Source: Turbatrix aceti
Taxonomy: Eukaryota; Nematoda; Chromadorea; Rhabditida; Panagrolaimidae
Assembly: GCA_963969345.1 (NCBI GenBank)
Contig: OZ017770.1
Coordinates: 1,931,246 to 1,995,245 of the forward strand
Direction of reading: 5' to 3'
DNA length: 64,000 bases
The notes below the pieces were generated by a model. The model did not search any database and had not been told where the DNA came from. It was given only the letters and a program-made list of their open reading frames with translations. Below are positions 9,140 through 20,958 of this stretch, in pieces. The first letter of the stretch is position 1; each line of letters starts with the position of its first letter. Both the position numbers and the translations under genes were made by a program.

Positions 9140-12100
9140 ATTATTGTATTGCTACTGACGTTTTTTTTCATCCTACGTGATTTGTCTGTTCTTGAACAAG
9201 GTGACCATGACAGTCAAGCGTGTTCGAACTGCGGACACGGCAGAGTAGGCTTACGAGCAAAATTGTTCAAAACTAAAACAAAATTTATTTAAATTTGTGA
9301 ACAAACTTGAAAAACAAAAAAAACAAAATAAAAAGATTTCAAAGGCCACACTGTTGTCATACGCGAGATTTTAAAACGTCGACGTCTTTTCAAACAGCTT
9401 GAAAGACCCGAAAAAGTGCTTTTTATTAATTATACATAAGGTTACGTTTACTTTTGTTTAACAAAGGCTATATACCAGTCAAGCTCTCGGATGTAGGAGA
9501 TTCTCACATTTCTGCGAAAGAACAATAAGCTTGAAGTTGATGACAAGTGATTTGCCAGTGACAAGAAAGAACAAGTAAAATGCACAAAAGACGTCGAAGG
9601 GAGGTGTTTGGTAACTGACACGTATACAATCGAGATTGATTGATCTCTTCCCCTGAAGCAGCTGATATGTGTATCCTTAAATCTACAAATTGCGGTTCCA
9701 CGAGTCAAAATTGACGAGATTAATTTGACAGGTGAAAGTGAGGAATTGGCGTTCGTTCTTGCAAAACGACGCAACAATTTCTGACTTGATTGATTTATCT
9801 AGAGTCAAATTAATTTTAAGGTGGTCTTTAAGACATTTGATAAACGTTTAAAAAAAAGCAAAAATTGTTTCAAAAATATTAGACGCAAAGAAAAAAGTAA
9901 AAAAGCACGTTAAACACAATTTTTAGGTCGATACACCCCAAAAAAATGAAAAAAAATTCAAGCATAAAAACGAACAATACAAAGATTGTAATTGACACGA
10001 TGCCACCAAATACACAACAGCTACACCCCTGTGGGCGAAAAGTATAATGCCGGAGAAGGAAGGTGTTGGGTGTCAGAGAGAGAAAAAATTGGGGGGAGTT
10101 CATCGGAAAGCTCTGCGCCGCGTCCGACCTTTTATTTACTTTTTTTTCGTGATATTTATAATGGCACTGTGCTTTGATGCCGGCAACTCGGATTTTTTGA
10201 TCTATACCTTTATATAACACTCAAAAACGCACCCCGCTGAAAAAAATAAAAGATGTCATAGAAGCACACACGAATATTTGTACACATGGCCCAGGGTCGT
10301 TAGTCTATTGACTATTTCTTTTTTCTGCTATCTGATGAACAGCAAAAAGCGTTAATGTCCATAGATCTAATTACGTCCAAGACACCGAATGGCAGACGAC
10401 ACAGCCGCTCTTCTGCAACACGCATCACTGATATGACAATGAGTAACTAATTAAAATTTTGATGAATACATTTTTTTGTTTTAACCCTGTGTTGTTATGT
10501 TCTCTGGAAAAAGCTGTCAAAAATGTAGCAATAATTTGTTGTGTCCCTAAGGTCCTCTGAAGTACAAGGAGTGAGATACCGTTTTAACAGAGACGAAACG
10601 CCATGGTTTAGGTTGTTTTTTCATTAAAAAAATTCTTGGTCTTATTTAAAATGTTTTTTGCAAAGGGTAACATTTTTTTCTAGAAAATATAAATTCCAAA
10701 TACTTCACATTTTTGTATCATGCGGAATAGCATAACGCGACCGGATAAAGTGAAATGACTGTAGGGGAGGGAGGAGGATTTAAAATTCGCCCTGCGATTG
10801 TTGATGACGAGGACTAGAGAAACGTCTTTAAGTCATTATGAGATAAATGGGGGATAAACAAGCTATCATGCTATCTTTGAATATAAGCCATATTATACAT
10901 GAAAGAACGGTTTTTTTCTACAGGTAAAGACTCTGAAAGCATGCGCATAAGAGAAAAGAAAAGAAAGGGGAACTGAAAAACACGACAAGAAACGTGTGAA
11001 AATCGTTTGTTGCGCGCATGCCTGGGTTGAGAGGCACGATTTTTGTTGAATAATTTTATTGACTCTCTTTAGCTGCAGCAATTTACGGCATTAGAGGAGT
11101 ATTAAGAACTTACAAATGGCCGGCTAAGCCTAAACAGGATACACTTACGATAGCCCGGCTCTCATCGACTAAATGACAACGCATCGAACATGCGCGAATA
11201 AGTGAAAAGCTTGGAAGTGCTCTAAATGCCTGGAAAAATAGGTTTTTCACGAGATGCCTAAAAATATGCTTACTTTGCATAAAAATATTTAAAATACCCT
11301 TTTTGGGGGTGAAAAAATTCAAGCGCAAAGAAAGGGAAACAGAGACAGGGCAAGGAGTGATAGGCTCACCGTTAATGAACTAAAGTGTCAAAAAACGGAA
11401 ATTTAGGCACTAACCGTTTAGTTTGGTGAAGCCCTTCAGGAATCGTCGCATCTTGGGACACCCGAATCTTAAGAAGCGTCGCAAAAAGGTTTTTTTCCTT
11501 CCCTTTATGATTAGCTAACGATGCTAACGACACTCAGTGAGACCAACCTTTTTGCCTTTCGTTTTACAACTGATGGAAAAAAACCGCCGACCGCAGTTGC
11601 AAAGCCATCTTTTCTTTTTTCTGGCTTAACATTTCCTGTTGTTCCTAAATCTTCTAATTATGAATACGGGGAAAAAAGTATATAGCTGCTTGACGGAGTG
11701 TAATTGCGTGTGTTGACATACACAATAGAGATAAACTTGGAAAGATAGCATTGCTTTTGACGTGTAGACATACCCTCGCGCCACAAACAGCAAGACAAAG
11801 TATCATCTCGAGGTCGCTGCGTTGTGATGCGCGTGTTGCAAAAAAAGCAGTGATTTACTCAAAAACAAATTTGACAACAGTCAAAAATTTCGTAACGATA
11901 TTTGAAGTTCAGAAAACAAATGTATAAAGTATAAAAATGGTTTTTTTGCGCAGTAACCGACCGACCAGAGTATATAAGGGACACGAGAAAGTAAGCGCAA
12001 AAACATTTTAACGGGGACTAAATGGAAAATGTGGAAAAAAGCCATAATACCTCTGGTAATTCATTTTTGTTGAACGACATGACAACTTGAATACGAGGCC

Positions 12101-13758
12101 AACAACGTGAATTATGACCAAAAAGCATGGTCATTTGTTGCCAGGCAAGTGCAACTGTAAAAGGGAGGAAAGACACTTTATGGACATGCTCTTTTTTTTG
12201 CCGGGATGCATCATCCGCAGACTACGCGCAAACCTGGTGAAAGGAAAATCCGCATGGTTTATTTTTTTTCAGAATAGATGACATGTTTAGCCACAGGCTA
12301 CCAAAATGTGTCACAACTTGGTGTTGACAAATAGTCAAAAATGTCATCATGTTCGCAATGAAGTTTGATGATTAACAGCCATTCGTTGTCGTCGTCCTAG
12401 AAGTCGCCCAAAAGACCCTTATGGCCTGATGTCGAAGGTTAACCCGTTTGCTAATGAATCTGAATGCCGTCAAAACTCAGTTTGCATACATTATTTATAC
12501 CGCAAAACGTAACATGCGGCGCGCGTAAGTATGTGCTTGAACAATTTAGTCCAAATCAAGCATCGGCCACCCAAAATGTTAGCGCGCGCGAAGCTATGAG
12601 TTTGTCCTTTGAAGGGTTTTCGATTCGAATCCTACGCAATTGAGAGCAGAGCTAATGAACAATTAGCATAAACTTTGTCAAGCACTATAGAACTTAACCC
12701 TAGTTTTTGCACGTATTCAAAAAACATGCTAAAAGTAAAGTTCAGTGTACTTATAATTTTTTGCACTACTTAAAGTTCACCAAATTAGTCTAAAAAGGCT
12801 AATTTATCTCTGTTTTTATTTTTTTGAAATGTAAAAAGAACTAACATGGCAATAACTAGGAATGCTTAGTTTACACCCTAACCTGACTTGTTTTTTTATT
12901 GAACAGAAGCAGTTCATGTCCATGGCCTCCAAAAAGCCAAAATTGCCATTGCGAACAACAAATGAATAGGCACGATACCTCAGCTGTCAGGAGGCAAAAG
13001 CGAGGCGTGTAAAAAGCCAATAAGAAAGAGATTTTTTGGGTAAATCCTTGCACCAAGCCAAGCCGACAGCTTATTGCAAAACGAACGGTCTTTCATTTTC
13101 TACCATGACTGACGGGTTTTTGTGATATATGTGTTCATCAATAAAGGTTGAAAGAAAATATATACATCTGGCAAAAACCTATTTCCAGATATGTATAAAA
13201 GGCACCTCATATACTCACAGCTTGAAAAGCAAGGGTCTGCATGCTTGGTATAAAAAACCCAGACATTTGAAGAAGAATGATTGAGATTTTTAGGTGTCCT
13301 CATAAAAGGGCAAGTGAAAAAATCAGAAAAACAAAAATATAATTAATGTTCCCGATGAATTTACAGTAATTTGCAAAGCACAATATCTACTACGCAATGA
13401 TATAATTGCGAATGTTTTGTCTTGATCCGCCACAACACATCCAATAAAACGCACTTGTTGTTGCATACAACGAGAGGGCGCTAAAACAGTGCGGAAAATC
13501 AAAAAAAAACTATCACACGACATGGAAAGCCGCGAGAATGGCTGTGCCATGGTACACCTTTAGTATACAACGTGATATTGAAAAAATCGTTCAATTTTCT
13601 TCTGCAAAAAAGGTGCGGCGAAGCCCAATTTTTTTCATTTTACCTTCTAACCGAGCAACACCTAATGTGTTTTTTGTGCTTCCCTTTTTTCGGGGCTAGC
13701 ATGGCAAAGCGATTTCACCTTACCACATAACCTCCTGTCTTTCAAATTCCGATTTAAA
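9140..13758. other. Long gene-free stretch
   Basis: About 4.6 kb of AT-rich sequence with many A and T homopolymers. Open frames are all under 115 codons, low in complexity and not linked by plausible splice sites. A TATA-like tatataag occurs near 11971 and an aaaggagg-type purine tract near 10770, but neither is attached to a gene I can see. No tRNA, repeat family or inverted repeat was recognised, though distal regulatory sequence or short RNAs could be hidden here. Confidence 0.4.
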
Positions 13759-13896
13759 ATGCCACGAAAGTCTTGTGCACCGTCGCTATTCTTTTTTGAA
13801 TGCAACCCGGATGGTCTGCGTATCATCCTGTTTCTTGCATTGCCTTCTCTGCTTTGGCTCTACTCCGTATTGGAGTTTCTTTGTCTGCCTTGTTAG
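13759..13896 (+). CDS. Possible 45-aa membrane micropeptide
   Basis: An ATG-initiated frame at 13759 encodes 45 aa: a short basic start (MPRKS), then one long hydrophobic segment (IILFLALPSLLWLYSVLEFL) and a TAG stop. It lies just upstream of the lysine-rich gene at 13973, which begins with the similar MPRK. There is no homologue I recognise and no splice or regulatory evidence, so it may be chance or part of a 5' leader. Confidence 0.2.
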   Translation: MPRKSCAPSLFFFECNPDGLRIILFLALPSLLWLYSVLEFLCLPC

Positions 13897-13972
13897 TCAA
13901 ATAAGTAACCTGCAGTGAATCACTCACGGTATCGGACAGTTCTTGCTTATTTTGTCATCTAGCAAAACAATC

Positions 13973-14665
13973 ATGCCGCGTAAAAAAAAAGCTACCAAGC
14001 CCGAGCCAGCGCTCAAGTTTCCCAGTTGAGTTGTTTTTTTATTCGTAGCATTTTTATGTCGATAAAAAAATCATGCTATGTTACAGACATGGAGCCTAGC
14101 TTGGTTCAAGCCATTGCGGACCTGGAAACCGACTACGAATTTATGCACGAAACAATGCTGAATCCTCACGTCCTTATGTATGATCTCGAGATCAGCCGTT
14201 TCACTGTCAATCACAATCCTGCTCATCCAACCGAAGATTGCAAGTAATTGTTTTTGAAGAACCATAATGAACCTTAATATTTTAGTCTTCCGAACCATCA
14301 AGGAAAGAGACAAAGAACGCAAGCAACAAAGAACGGGAAAAAAAAGTCAGAAGAAAAAGACCACAAAAGGTTTAGCAACATTGAACGCTCAGGATGTCAA
14401 AGATACCCAAAATGTCCAAGATGCCCCAGCTCAGAAACCCAGTGAAGCTAAGTCAACATCGGAATCGGAATCTCCCAGCGCACAGTCGCCGCCAAAGTCT
14501 TTGTTGCAGTCGGTGTCGGCGATGCCCAAATCAAGTGAAAAGAAAAGTAACGAAGGCGAATGGAAAGTCATAGAGAAGAAAAAAAAAAATCCGAAGACCC
14601 CAAAAAACCCTCAAAACCCGCGTAACAAGGCATCGAACAACAAAAATAACCGCCGCAAGCGTTGA
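13973..14665 (+). CDS. Lysine-rich small protein, unknown function
   Basis: Three exons (13973-14024, 14087-14239, 14286-14665) join to 194 aa. The start is basic (MPRKKKATKPEP). A more ordered middle follows (EPSLVQAIADLETDYEFMHETM, then HPTEDFFRTIKERDKER), and the C-terminal half is low-complexity, rich in K, S, P, Q and N, with EGEWKVIEKKKK and an NNRRKR end. The second intron (14240-14285, 46 nt) must use a GC donor (T|GCAAGT) to keep the long third exon in frame; the nearby GT donor shifts the frame and hits an early stop. Charge composition suggests a nuclear or nucleic-acid-associated protein, but this is inference. An aataaa lies at about 14671. It may be distantly related to the next gene, which starts in the same way. 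Confidence 0.65.
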
Positions 14666-14928
14666 TCCTAATAAAACATATTTGATTCTCATTAACAGCA
14701 ACGAGTGAAATTTTGTCGCAAAAAGAAATTGTCTTCAACTTGATGGCAATTTCAATGTTCCTCCCGCTATTACTCTGTATGCCCCCTCCCAATACATCAC
14801 AATTTTTAAAGTGCCTTAAAGATAAATGAATAAATTTTTTTCAAGAATCCTGTATGTGAAGCATAACTGGTCTGAATCCATGATACTTACTGAAGTCGTC
14901 ATTTCAGCCGCAAATTAATCCTTTAAGC

Positions 14929-15281
14929 ATGCCAAAAAAGAAGCCGGCCCCCAAAGTTTCAAAGAAAAAGCAAAACAAGCTTTCACGACACAAAGAACCA
15001 AAACGACATGTCACTTTTTCGGATGTGGTTACGTTTCATCACTATGAGAGAGAAGTACGGGAAAACTACATTTTAAAAAACAACTCAACTTTTTTTAGCG
15101 CGAAGGAGATCAACCTAAAAATGGTCGCTACCACAACTTGCATGATCTCCGCGAATTTGTTAAAGATTGCCTCGACGTGATCAAAGCTGTCCTCGAACTC
15201 GAAAATTCAGACGTTAGGGACAATTTTTACGAAGAAAGCATGACAGGTGTCGTTTACCTGATTAGCTTAATTTACATTTAA
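14929..15281 (+). CDS. Small basic protein with RVxF-like motif, unknown function
   Basis: Two exons (14929-15054, 15099-15281) with a 44-nt intron encode 102 aa. The first third is lysine-rich (MPKKKPAPKVSKKK). It is followed by RHVTFSDVVTFHHYE, which fits the protein phosphatase 1 docking consensus [RK]-x-[VI]-x-[FW], and then an acidic, helical C-terminal part (LHDLREFVKDCLDVI). The RVxF plus downstream layout loosely recalls PPP1R15 family regulators of PP1, but the match is short. An alternative 3' end using a GT donor at 15246 is possible. Its N-terminal similarity to the gene at 13973 suggests an old tandem pair. Confidence 0.55.
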
Positions 15282-15858
15282 TGTGCCCTGTTTATAGTTT
15301 TTTATTTACGTATTTATTTTGACAATAAATATAAAACATTAATTTTTTACAGATTTACGGTAGATTTTTTGCCTGAACTTTTGGTCTGTGTTATATACAT
15401 TGCTAGGCACATATCGCGGCATTTGATTCTCTGTCATTTTTTTTGCTCTGCGTTTGGGGTCCTTTAAAAACAGACTTTTAATCATTTTATATTTTTCATT
15501 TTTTTATAAATTTTATGTTTAATGAATAATTTCAGATTACATTCAGTCAGAATGGATAAGCAACTTTTAAGTTGCAGTGTTAAAACACTGCTACGAGATT
15601 GACGTAACTTTTCATGATCACAAAAAAATACAGTTTAGAACATCGTAGTAGTGATGCTGTATGTCGATCACGCTCCAGGATGAAGGTCATTTGGTTAGGG
15701 TCAGATCGGGGAACTCGACAACACTGTTCCCGAGTGCCAAAATCACATTTGTATATGCATGTATAAGTGACTAAAAGCCGCTTATGATAACTTTATTTTC
15801 GAGTTTAATTTTGTTCCAAGTATAAAAAACGGAACTTACCGAGCGACGAGGTGCCAAC
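15282..15858. other. Intergenic, nothing recognised
   Basis: AT-rich sequence between the small basic gene and the first MITE-like repeat. No coding or RNA signal was found. Confidence 0.4.
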
Positions 15859-15945
15859 GGAATAAAAACGTAAAACCAGTATTAAGTCGCAATCAATATT
15901 AAATGATTGATTGCAATCTACTACTGGTTTTACGATGAGGATTCC
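15859..15945. repeat. Short MITE-like inverted repeat (copy A)
   Basis: This near-palindrome of about 87 bp starts GGAATAAAAACGTAAAACCA and ends with the inverse, ...TGGTTTTACGATGAGGATTCC. The inner arms share CGTAAAACCAGTA and GCAATCAAT. A related copy lies at 17544-17631, and both are preceded by the same ccaac. There is no clear target site duplication. Confidence 0.6.
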
Positions 15946-16307
15946 AACTGCATGTAGCTTATCGGCGACGGCGAAGACGGATACGGTAAAATCAATAAAA
16001 GCACTCATTGGCCAATATGAATATGTTTCACGCGGAAAGCCTTATCATTGTTTCCGTCGATAAACACATTCATTTTGGAAATCAACAGCGCTTACAGAGT
16101 TATTTTATAAAATATACACTAGAATTTTTCTACTATACGCTCACTCAGTACTATTCGAAAACCAGACAAAGTGCTACGCATATGAAAAAAGCTAAGGTTA
16201 ACCCGTAGAAATTATTTGTAGTGCTTCTCGGCATTACTGCTTGCGCACGAAACTAGGTGACTAGGTAAGTGCGAAAAAGCGGGTGTTTCTTCGTTTATAA
16301 GTTACTA

Positions 16308-16923
16308 ACAAGGAAAGTGTCAGGGTTCATTTTGGAATTTCTTCACGAAACTTTGCCAAAAGTTTGATTTTACTATGAGAAGTTTATATTGAAAAATTCA
16401 GTTGCACCGCTCATGATCTGACAGAGTTACGGTAGTCGAAAATCACGTTTTTGCCATTTTTGACAATTTTTGGCACGTTCTAGCTAACGAACAACGTTAT
16501 TTTCAAAATCAGGGTGTGCATCAATCGACGTAGTTTTGCATGGAGAATCAGATAAAAATATAAAAATTTAGGTTTGCCACCTTAAAAAATGCCGAAATTT
16601 GCATTTGAAAAGAGGTCACAATGCCAACATTGGTTTCGGCATTTTTCAAGGTCACGACCCTACGTTATTATATTTTTAACTGATTCTCCATAAAAAAATA
16701 CGTCGACTGATACACCACTTGGTTCTGAAAATGCCGTAGTTTGTTAGCTAGAACGTGCCAAAAATTGTCAAAAATGGCAAAAACGTGATTTTCGACTACC
16801 GTAACTCTGTCAGATCATGAGCGGTGCAACTGAATTTTTCAGTATAAACTTCTCATAGTAAACTCAAACTTTTGGCAAAGTTTCGTGAAGAAATTCCAAA
16901 ATGAACCCTGACACTTTCCTTGT
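16308..16923. mobile_element. 616-bp foldback / long inverted-repeat element
   Basis: The sequence folds on itself with arms of about 300 bp around a short centre near 16620. The ends read ACAAGGAAAGTGTCAGGG and its complement. The outer 200 bp of the two arms differ at only a few positions, while the inner 100 bp have drifted. The element carries no open frame and no transposase, so it is a non-autonomous foldback or MITE-type element, or a hairpin-RNA locus. The flanks give no convincing target duplication; tgactagg followed by aagtgcgaaa occurs on both sides (near 16258 and 17018). Confidence 0.8.
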
Positions 16924-17543
16924 AAGGAGTGAATAAAGCAATACCATTCAGAAAAAACCCAACTTCGCTAACAGCAGTGCAGTGCAGCTGCTTTGTAAAT
17001 TAAGAGTATGCCGTCTGACTAGGAAGTGCGAAATCTCTGACGTGCTACATGCACATTACTAAGGAAACCATTATGAATTTCTGACAAGTTATAAACAGAT
17101 ATAAGTGAGGTAACACTGACTGAAATGTATGGTAAAAGATTGAAGAACTACATGTGTATGTCTTCCCTTTTATTAGCCGTACCTTTTTTTTGTACGCATT
17201 AGCAGTCAGGAAAAAGGCAAAACGCATAAATAAAAAAGTACAGAATGACACTAGACTGACTATCAGGGCAGTACAATTTTTTTGTTTCCTTAATGTATTG
17301 TTTTTTTCAAACCCAAGGCAGAATATCCCTTAAGCTTGTTATTCTGAATAGCGGAATGCTATTTTAGGCTCATTTTATTTTTAAGTGATTAAAATTTGTT
17401 TGTAAAAAAAATATAAAATTAAATATCTTTACCATTGCTATGCCTTTTTTTATATTTGTCACAGTTTTATTTAATTTTTTACATAAACTTATATTGATGA
17501 CAAAAAATTTTACTTACAATCTGTTGAATTTCCCCTGACCAAC
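16924..17543. other. Intergenic, nothing recognised
   Basis: AT-rich sequence between the foldback element and the second short MITE-like repeat. The only frames are short and low in complexity. A direct repeat of the left flank of the foldback (tgactagg...aagtgcgaaa) sits near 17018. Confidence 0.4.
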
Positions 17544-17631
17544 GGAATAAAAACGTAGAAGCAATATTAATTCGCAATCAATTTTTTATATAAGTGATTG
17601 GAACTTAACATTGGTTTTACAATGAGTATTC
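17544..17631. repeat. Short MITE-like inverted repeat (copy B)
   Basis: This is a second, diverged copy of the element at 15859-15945. It starts with the same GGAATAAAAACGTA preceded by ccaac, and its right end complements to GAATACTCATTGTAAAACCA. The two copies flank the 616-bp foldback at about 0.4 and 0.6 kb. Confidence 0.55.
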
Positions 17632-17913
17632 TATTAGGGATGTCGAAAATAACAAGATTACAAAAATATTAATTTTCAAAATATGTACTTATCTTTTTTA
17701 ATTTTTTTACGTTTTTCTTATTTTCGGGATCAATTATGATATTTTAATCGGAGACAGGGGAAAAGGGGCAAAAATCGAAAATTGGACAAAAAACAGAGTC
17801 AGACAGAGTGAAAATTATCAACCAATCAGTGTCAATCAGACATCTTAAAAAACGCATTTGGACCACCTTGGAGAATTTCACAACGATTTGTGTCACTGTG
17901 TTACTTACTGATC

Positions 17914-19718
17914 ATGGCAGTGTTGATTCCTGTTATTTTCTTCGCTTTCTTAATATATTGCATCCGGTATTGGTATGGCAGCTCCGATGCGCAAGAAACA
18001 AACTTGCCCCCCGGACCTCCAAAAACACCTTTAATCGGCAACAGCTTAATTGTGAGTAACTATGGTAAACCATAGATTAAATAATCCATTGTAGGTCGAT
18101 CGCGCATATCCGCATAAAAGTATGCTAGCTCTGGCCGAAAAATTTGGAAACATGTTCACGCTGCACTTACCTGATCCAATCGTCGTTCTCATGGAGCCAC
18201 ATAAACTTACACAATTTCTGCGGGAAACAGCAACCAGCGGACGACCGAATAGCTTTCTGTACCGTCTTTTCATTGGAAACTCGCCAGATGGCGACGGTAT
18301 TATTCTGTCTCAAGGAAAGCGATGGCAAGAGCTTAGACGATTTGCGCTTAAAACATTGCACGATTTTGGCATGGGTAAGACAATAATGACAGATAATATC
18401 AGCTTTCACGTCAACAACTTACTTCGTCAGATGTCCAGCAAATGCGATAATGGGGGTTTTGTGAGTCAAAACTTTTGATAAATACGTAGAAAAACGTATT
18501 TGCTGTTTAATTTCTGTACAATTATTTCCTGCTAAGCAGGATGTAATTTTGTTTGCAAAAGCTTATCAAAATTATTTAGGAGAGCCAAATAGACATGCAC
18601 ATGCCTCTGGCATACTGTATTGGTAACATCATCAATGTCTTGATCATGGGTCGGAGTTATGAGTACCTTGATCCTGAGTTCCTGAAATTCAAGCGACTGA
18701 TTGACAATACTCTTGAAGGAGTAAGGAAATATATTTACATATGAAAACAAAAAAAAATTTAGTTTGCTTCCCCGTCGATGCAATTTGTCAACCGATTCCC
18801 ATACCTCCGTTATTTTGTCCCGTACTACTATAAATACGTAGTTGAAGGCTTCGACATCCAAAAGTTCTTTCTCAATGTCATAGACACCCATGATTGGAAC
18901 TATGACATCAATGAGGAGCCTACCAATCTCATCGATGCTTTTTTGAAAGAACGGCAAAATAATCCGGAATGGAGGTCGGTTCATTTTCTTTGTATTGTTT
19001 TCACACAAAATACTTTAGTGACCTATCCTGCGCACTCATGGCTGGCGACATTTGGACCGGAGGCATGGAAACTACAGTTACCACTATTCGTTGGGGAATC
19101 CTCTACCTCATTCATTATCCCGAAGTGCAGAAACGACTTCAAGACGAAATCGACGAAGTCTTAGACAACAACCCACCGACTCTGGACCATAAAACCAGAA
19201 TGCCCGTTGTTCAAGCAACAATCGACGAACTGCAGCGCATTTCAAATGTCTTGCCTTGGGGAATTCCGCACATGACAACGGATGATGTCGAAATTCACAA
19301 CCAAACTTTGCCGAAAGGGACTGTAATCATGCCACAGTGGGGTGCCACGCATCATGATCCCAAGTATTTTCCGGAGCCAGACAAATTCAACATCGATCGC
19401 TTTCTGGATAACGAATTTTACAACCCGAACAATGCTTTGATGCCTTTTGGAAGCGGAAAACGAGCTTGCATGGGCGCATCGCTGGCCAAAATGGAGCTTT
19501 ATATGATCTTTACCTCGCTGGTCCAGAACTTCGAGTTTAAGTCTGCTACAGGTGAGTTACATGTGATAAAAAATTTTTTTAGAATAATCAAGTTTACAGA
19601 TGAGCTACCGAGTTTGGAACGTCAACCTGGCATGACCGCAGTCCCAAAACCGTACATTTGCCGAATCAAGCAGCGCAAGCCTCACGCAATACTCTACATT
19701 CCCCCTGACATCATTTAA
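17914..19718 (+). CDS. Cytochrome P450, CYP2-clan type
   Basis: Six exons (17914-18051, 18095-18460, 18580-18720, 18763-18974, 19019-19551, 19600-19718) join to 502 aa. A membrane anchor (VLIPVIFFAFLIYCI) leads into the proline hinge LPPGPPKTPLIGN. The C-helix has W-Q-E-L-R-R-F (WxxxR), the I-helix GGMETTVTT fits [AG]Gx[ED]T[TS], the K-helix has ELQR (ExxR), then PDKFNIDRF, and the haem loop FGSGKRACMG matches FxxGxRxCxG with the thiolate cysteine. It is a microsomal monooxygenase; the substrate cannot be inferred. I start at ATG 17914, directly before the anchor. The 119-nt second intron is longer than its neighbours; a shorter alternative ending near 18539 would put the wrong frame into the helix that follows. 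Confidence 0.93.
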
Positions 19719-19906
19719 GCAACGCTTTTTCACAATGGCGGCATGTTCCAATTTAATTTTGCTGTAATTGATGATTTTGTTAACTTTCTACTGATATCCT
19801 TCGTACTCACGCTTACGCTTAACTTCAAGTCGCAAATAGCTTATGCTTACCACAATTTATTTTGTAACCATATATACTCAGATCAGTTTCAATAAACCAC
19901 ATATAC

Positions 19907-20529
19907 TCAGCAAAAGTTGCTGCGCAACTGCCTTCGGAAGCGTCTCATGTAGCTTGCCGCAGCCTTCGCGTCAACTTTGAGAACACATTGGCTAAATCCA
20001 GACGCTTCATCGACGACCGGCTTTAGATGTGCGAATTCGGGACACTTTTTCCCTGCAAGAAAGCAAAATCGACGTCAAATTGACATTTGTGACCCGAATG
20101 AAAGGCGAAAAACTCACAACACTTGTTAAACAAAAAATGACTTCCAGGATCGCAAAGACATCGCGCAGGGGTTTGCTTGGTGTCGCAGTGGGTCGATTCG
20201 CAAGCACGCTTGCACTGGTCATCGATAATGCATCCTGTTTCGTTGGGTTTTAGCGCCTTGAGACAGCAACCCTTAACCTCGTTGGTTGCGTGAAAGCAAC
20301 TCAATCCTGCAGCACAGTCCGCGGTTGTCGAGCACGCTGAAGAAGTCCATTAATGTTTGATTTTTACCAATTAGAAAGAATTATTTTTTTTACCTGCAGT
20401 ACAATTGGAAATGATGTCGACATCAACGACAGCTGGGACTTTGGTAGAAACGTGATCGGCAGCGTACACCGAGAAATCAAAACAAAATACAGCAACAAGA
20501 ATAATCGTAGTCACCACGACGCTGGTCAT
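19907..20529 (-). CDS. Secreted cysteine-rich EB-module protein
   Basis: Three exons (20529-20394, 20336-20118, 20052-19907) join to 166 aa. The signal peptide is followed by repeated cysteine units: ACSTTADCAAGLSCF, GCCLKAL, DQCKRACES, ARCLCDPGSHFLFNKCWKKCP. The C-x-C-x-x-G...C...CP pattern is that of the nematode EB module. The tail is basic (YMRRFRRQLRSNF) and ends in cysteine. An upstream in-frame ATG at 20568 exists, but the 20529 start gives the cleaner signal peptide. Function is unknown; such proteins are extracellular. The convergent P450 ends 188 bp away, and the AATAAA at 19891 probably serves the P450. Confidence 0.8.
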
Positions 20530-20958
20530 CTCTGCGATTGTTTGTGAGGACAAAAGTGCTAACAACAAGGCTTTAAAAACCGTCTGAGCACGGGAGGAGG
20601 ATTTGTATTCGTGAGGGCGTGAAAGGAGTAAGCATTTGCATAGCCACTTGATCTTTCGAAAAGCACTTGTGACCGAGTCTCATTCACACCTTTTCTTTCC
20701 TTTTTTTGCATATTCGTGAAAAATACACGCAATCGTAAAAAAATAAAGCTAGTCAATTTTATATTACAAAACAAAAAATGCAATTCAAAATTTATTTTCC
20801 TTTACTTATCAATGAAAATTGTTTTTCGATGACACTTTTTGGGGTTGATAACGAGAGCACCCTGCAACCAATCGTAAATCTTGTTTCTGGTTAAAACAAG
20901 ACTTTTAAACTGGTGTTATTGCTTTGCAATTAATTGATTCGTAAGTTCAAGTCAGAGT
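20530..20958. promoter_or_regulatory. Shared divergent promoter region
   Basis: These 429 bp separate two divergently transcribed genes for secreted cysteine-rich proteins. The spacing suggests shared upstream sequence and possibly co-expression. There is no clear TATA box and no recognised motif. Confidence 0.35.

Noticed and set aside
9879..10220. A 113-codon minus-strand frame with hydrophobic C-terminus
   Set aside because: Low-complexity phenylalanine runs from A/T homopolymers, no plausible splice partners and no family resemblance.
12590..12650. A possible tRNA (gattcgaatcc resembles a B box)
   Set aside because: No acceptor stem, A box or cloverleaf can be formed around it.
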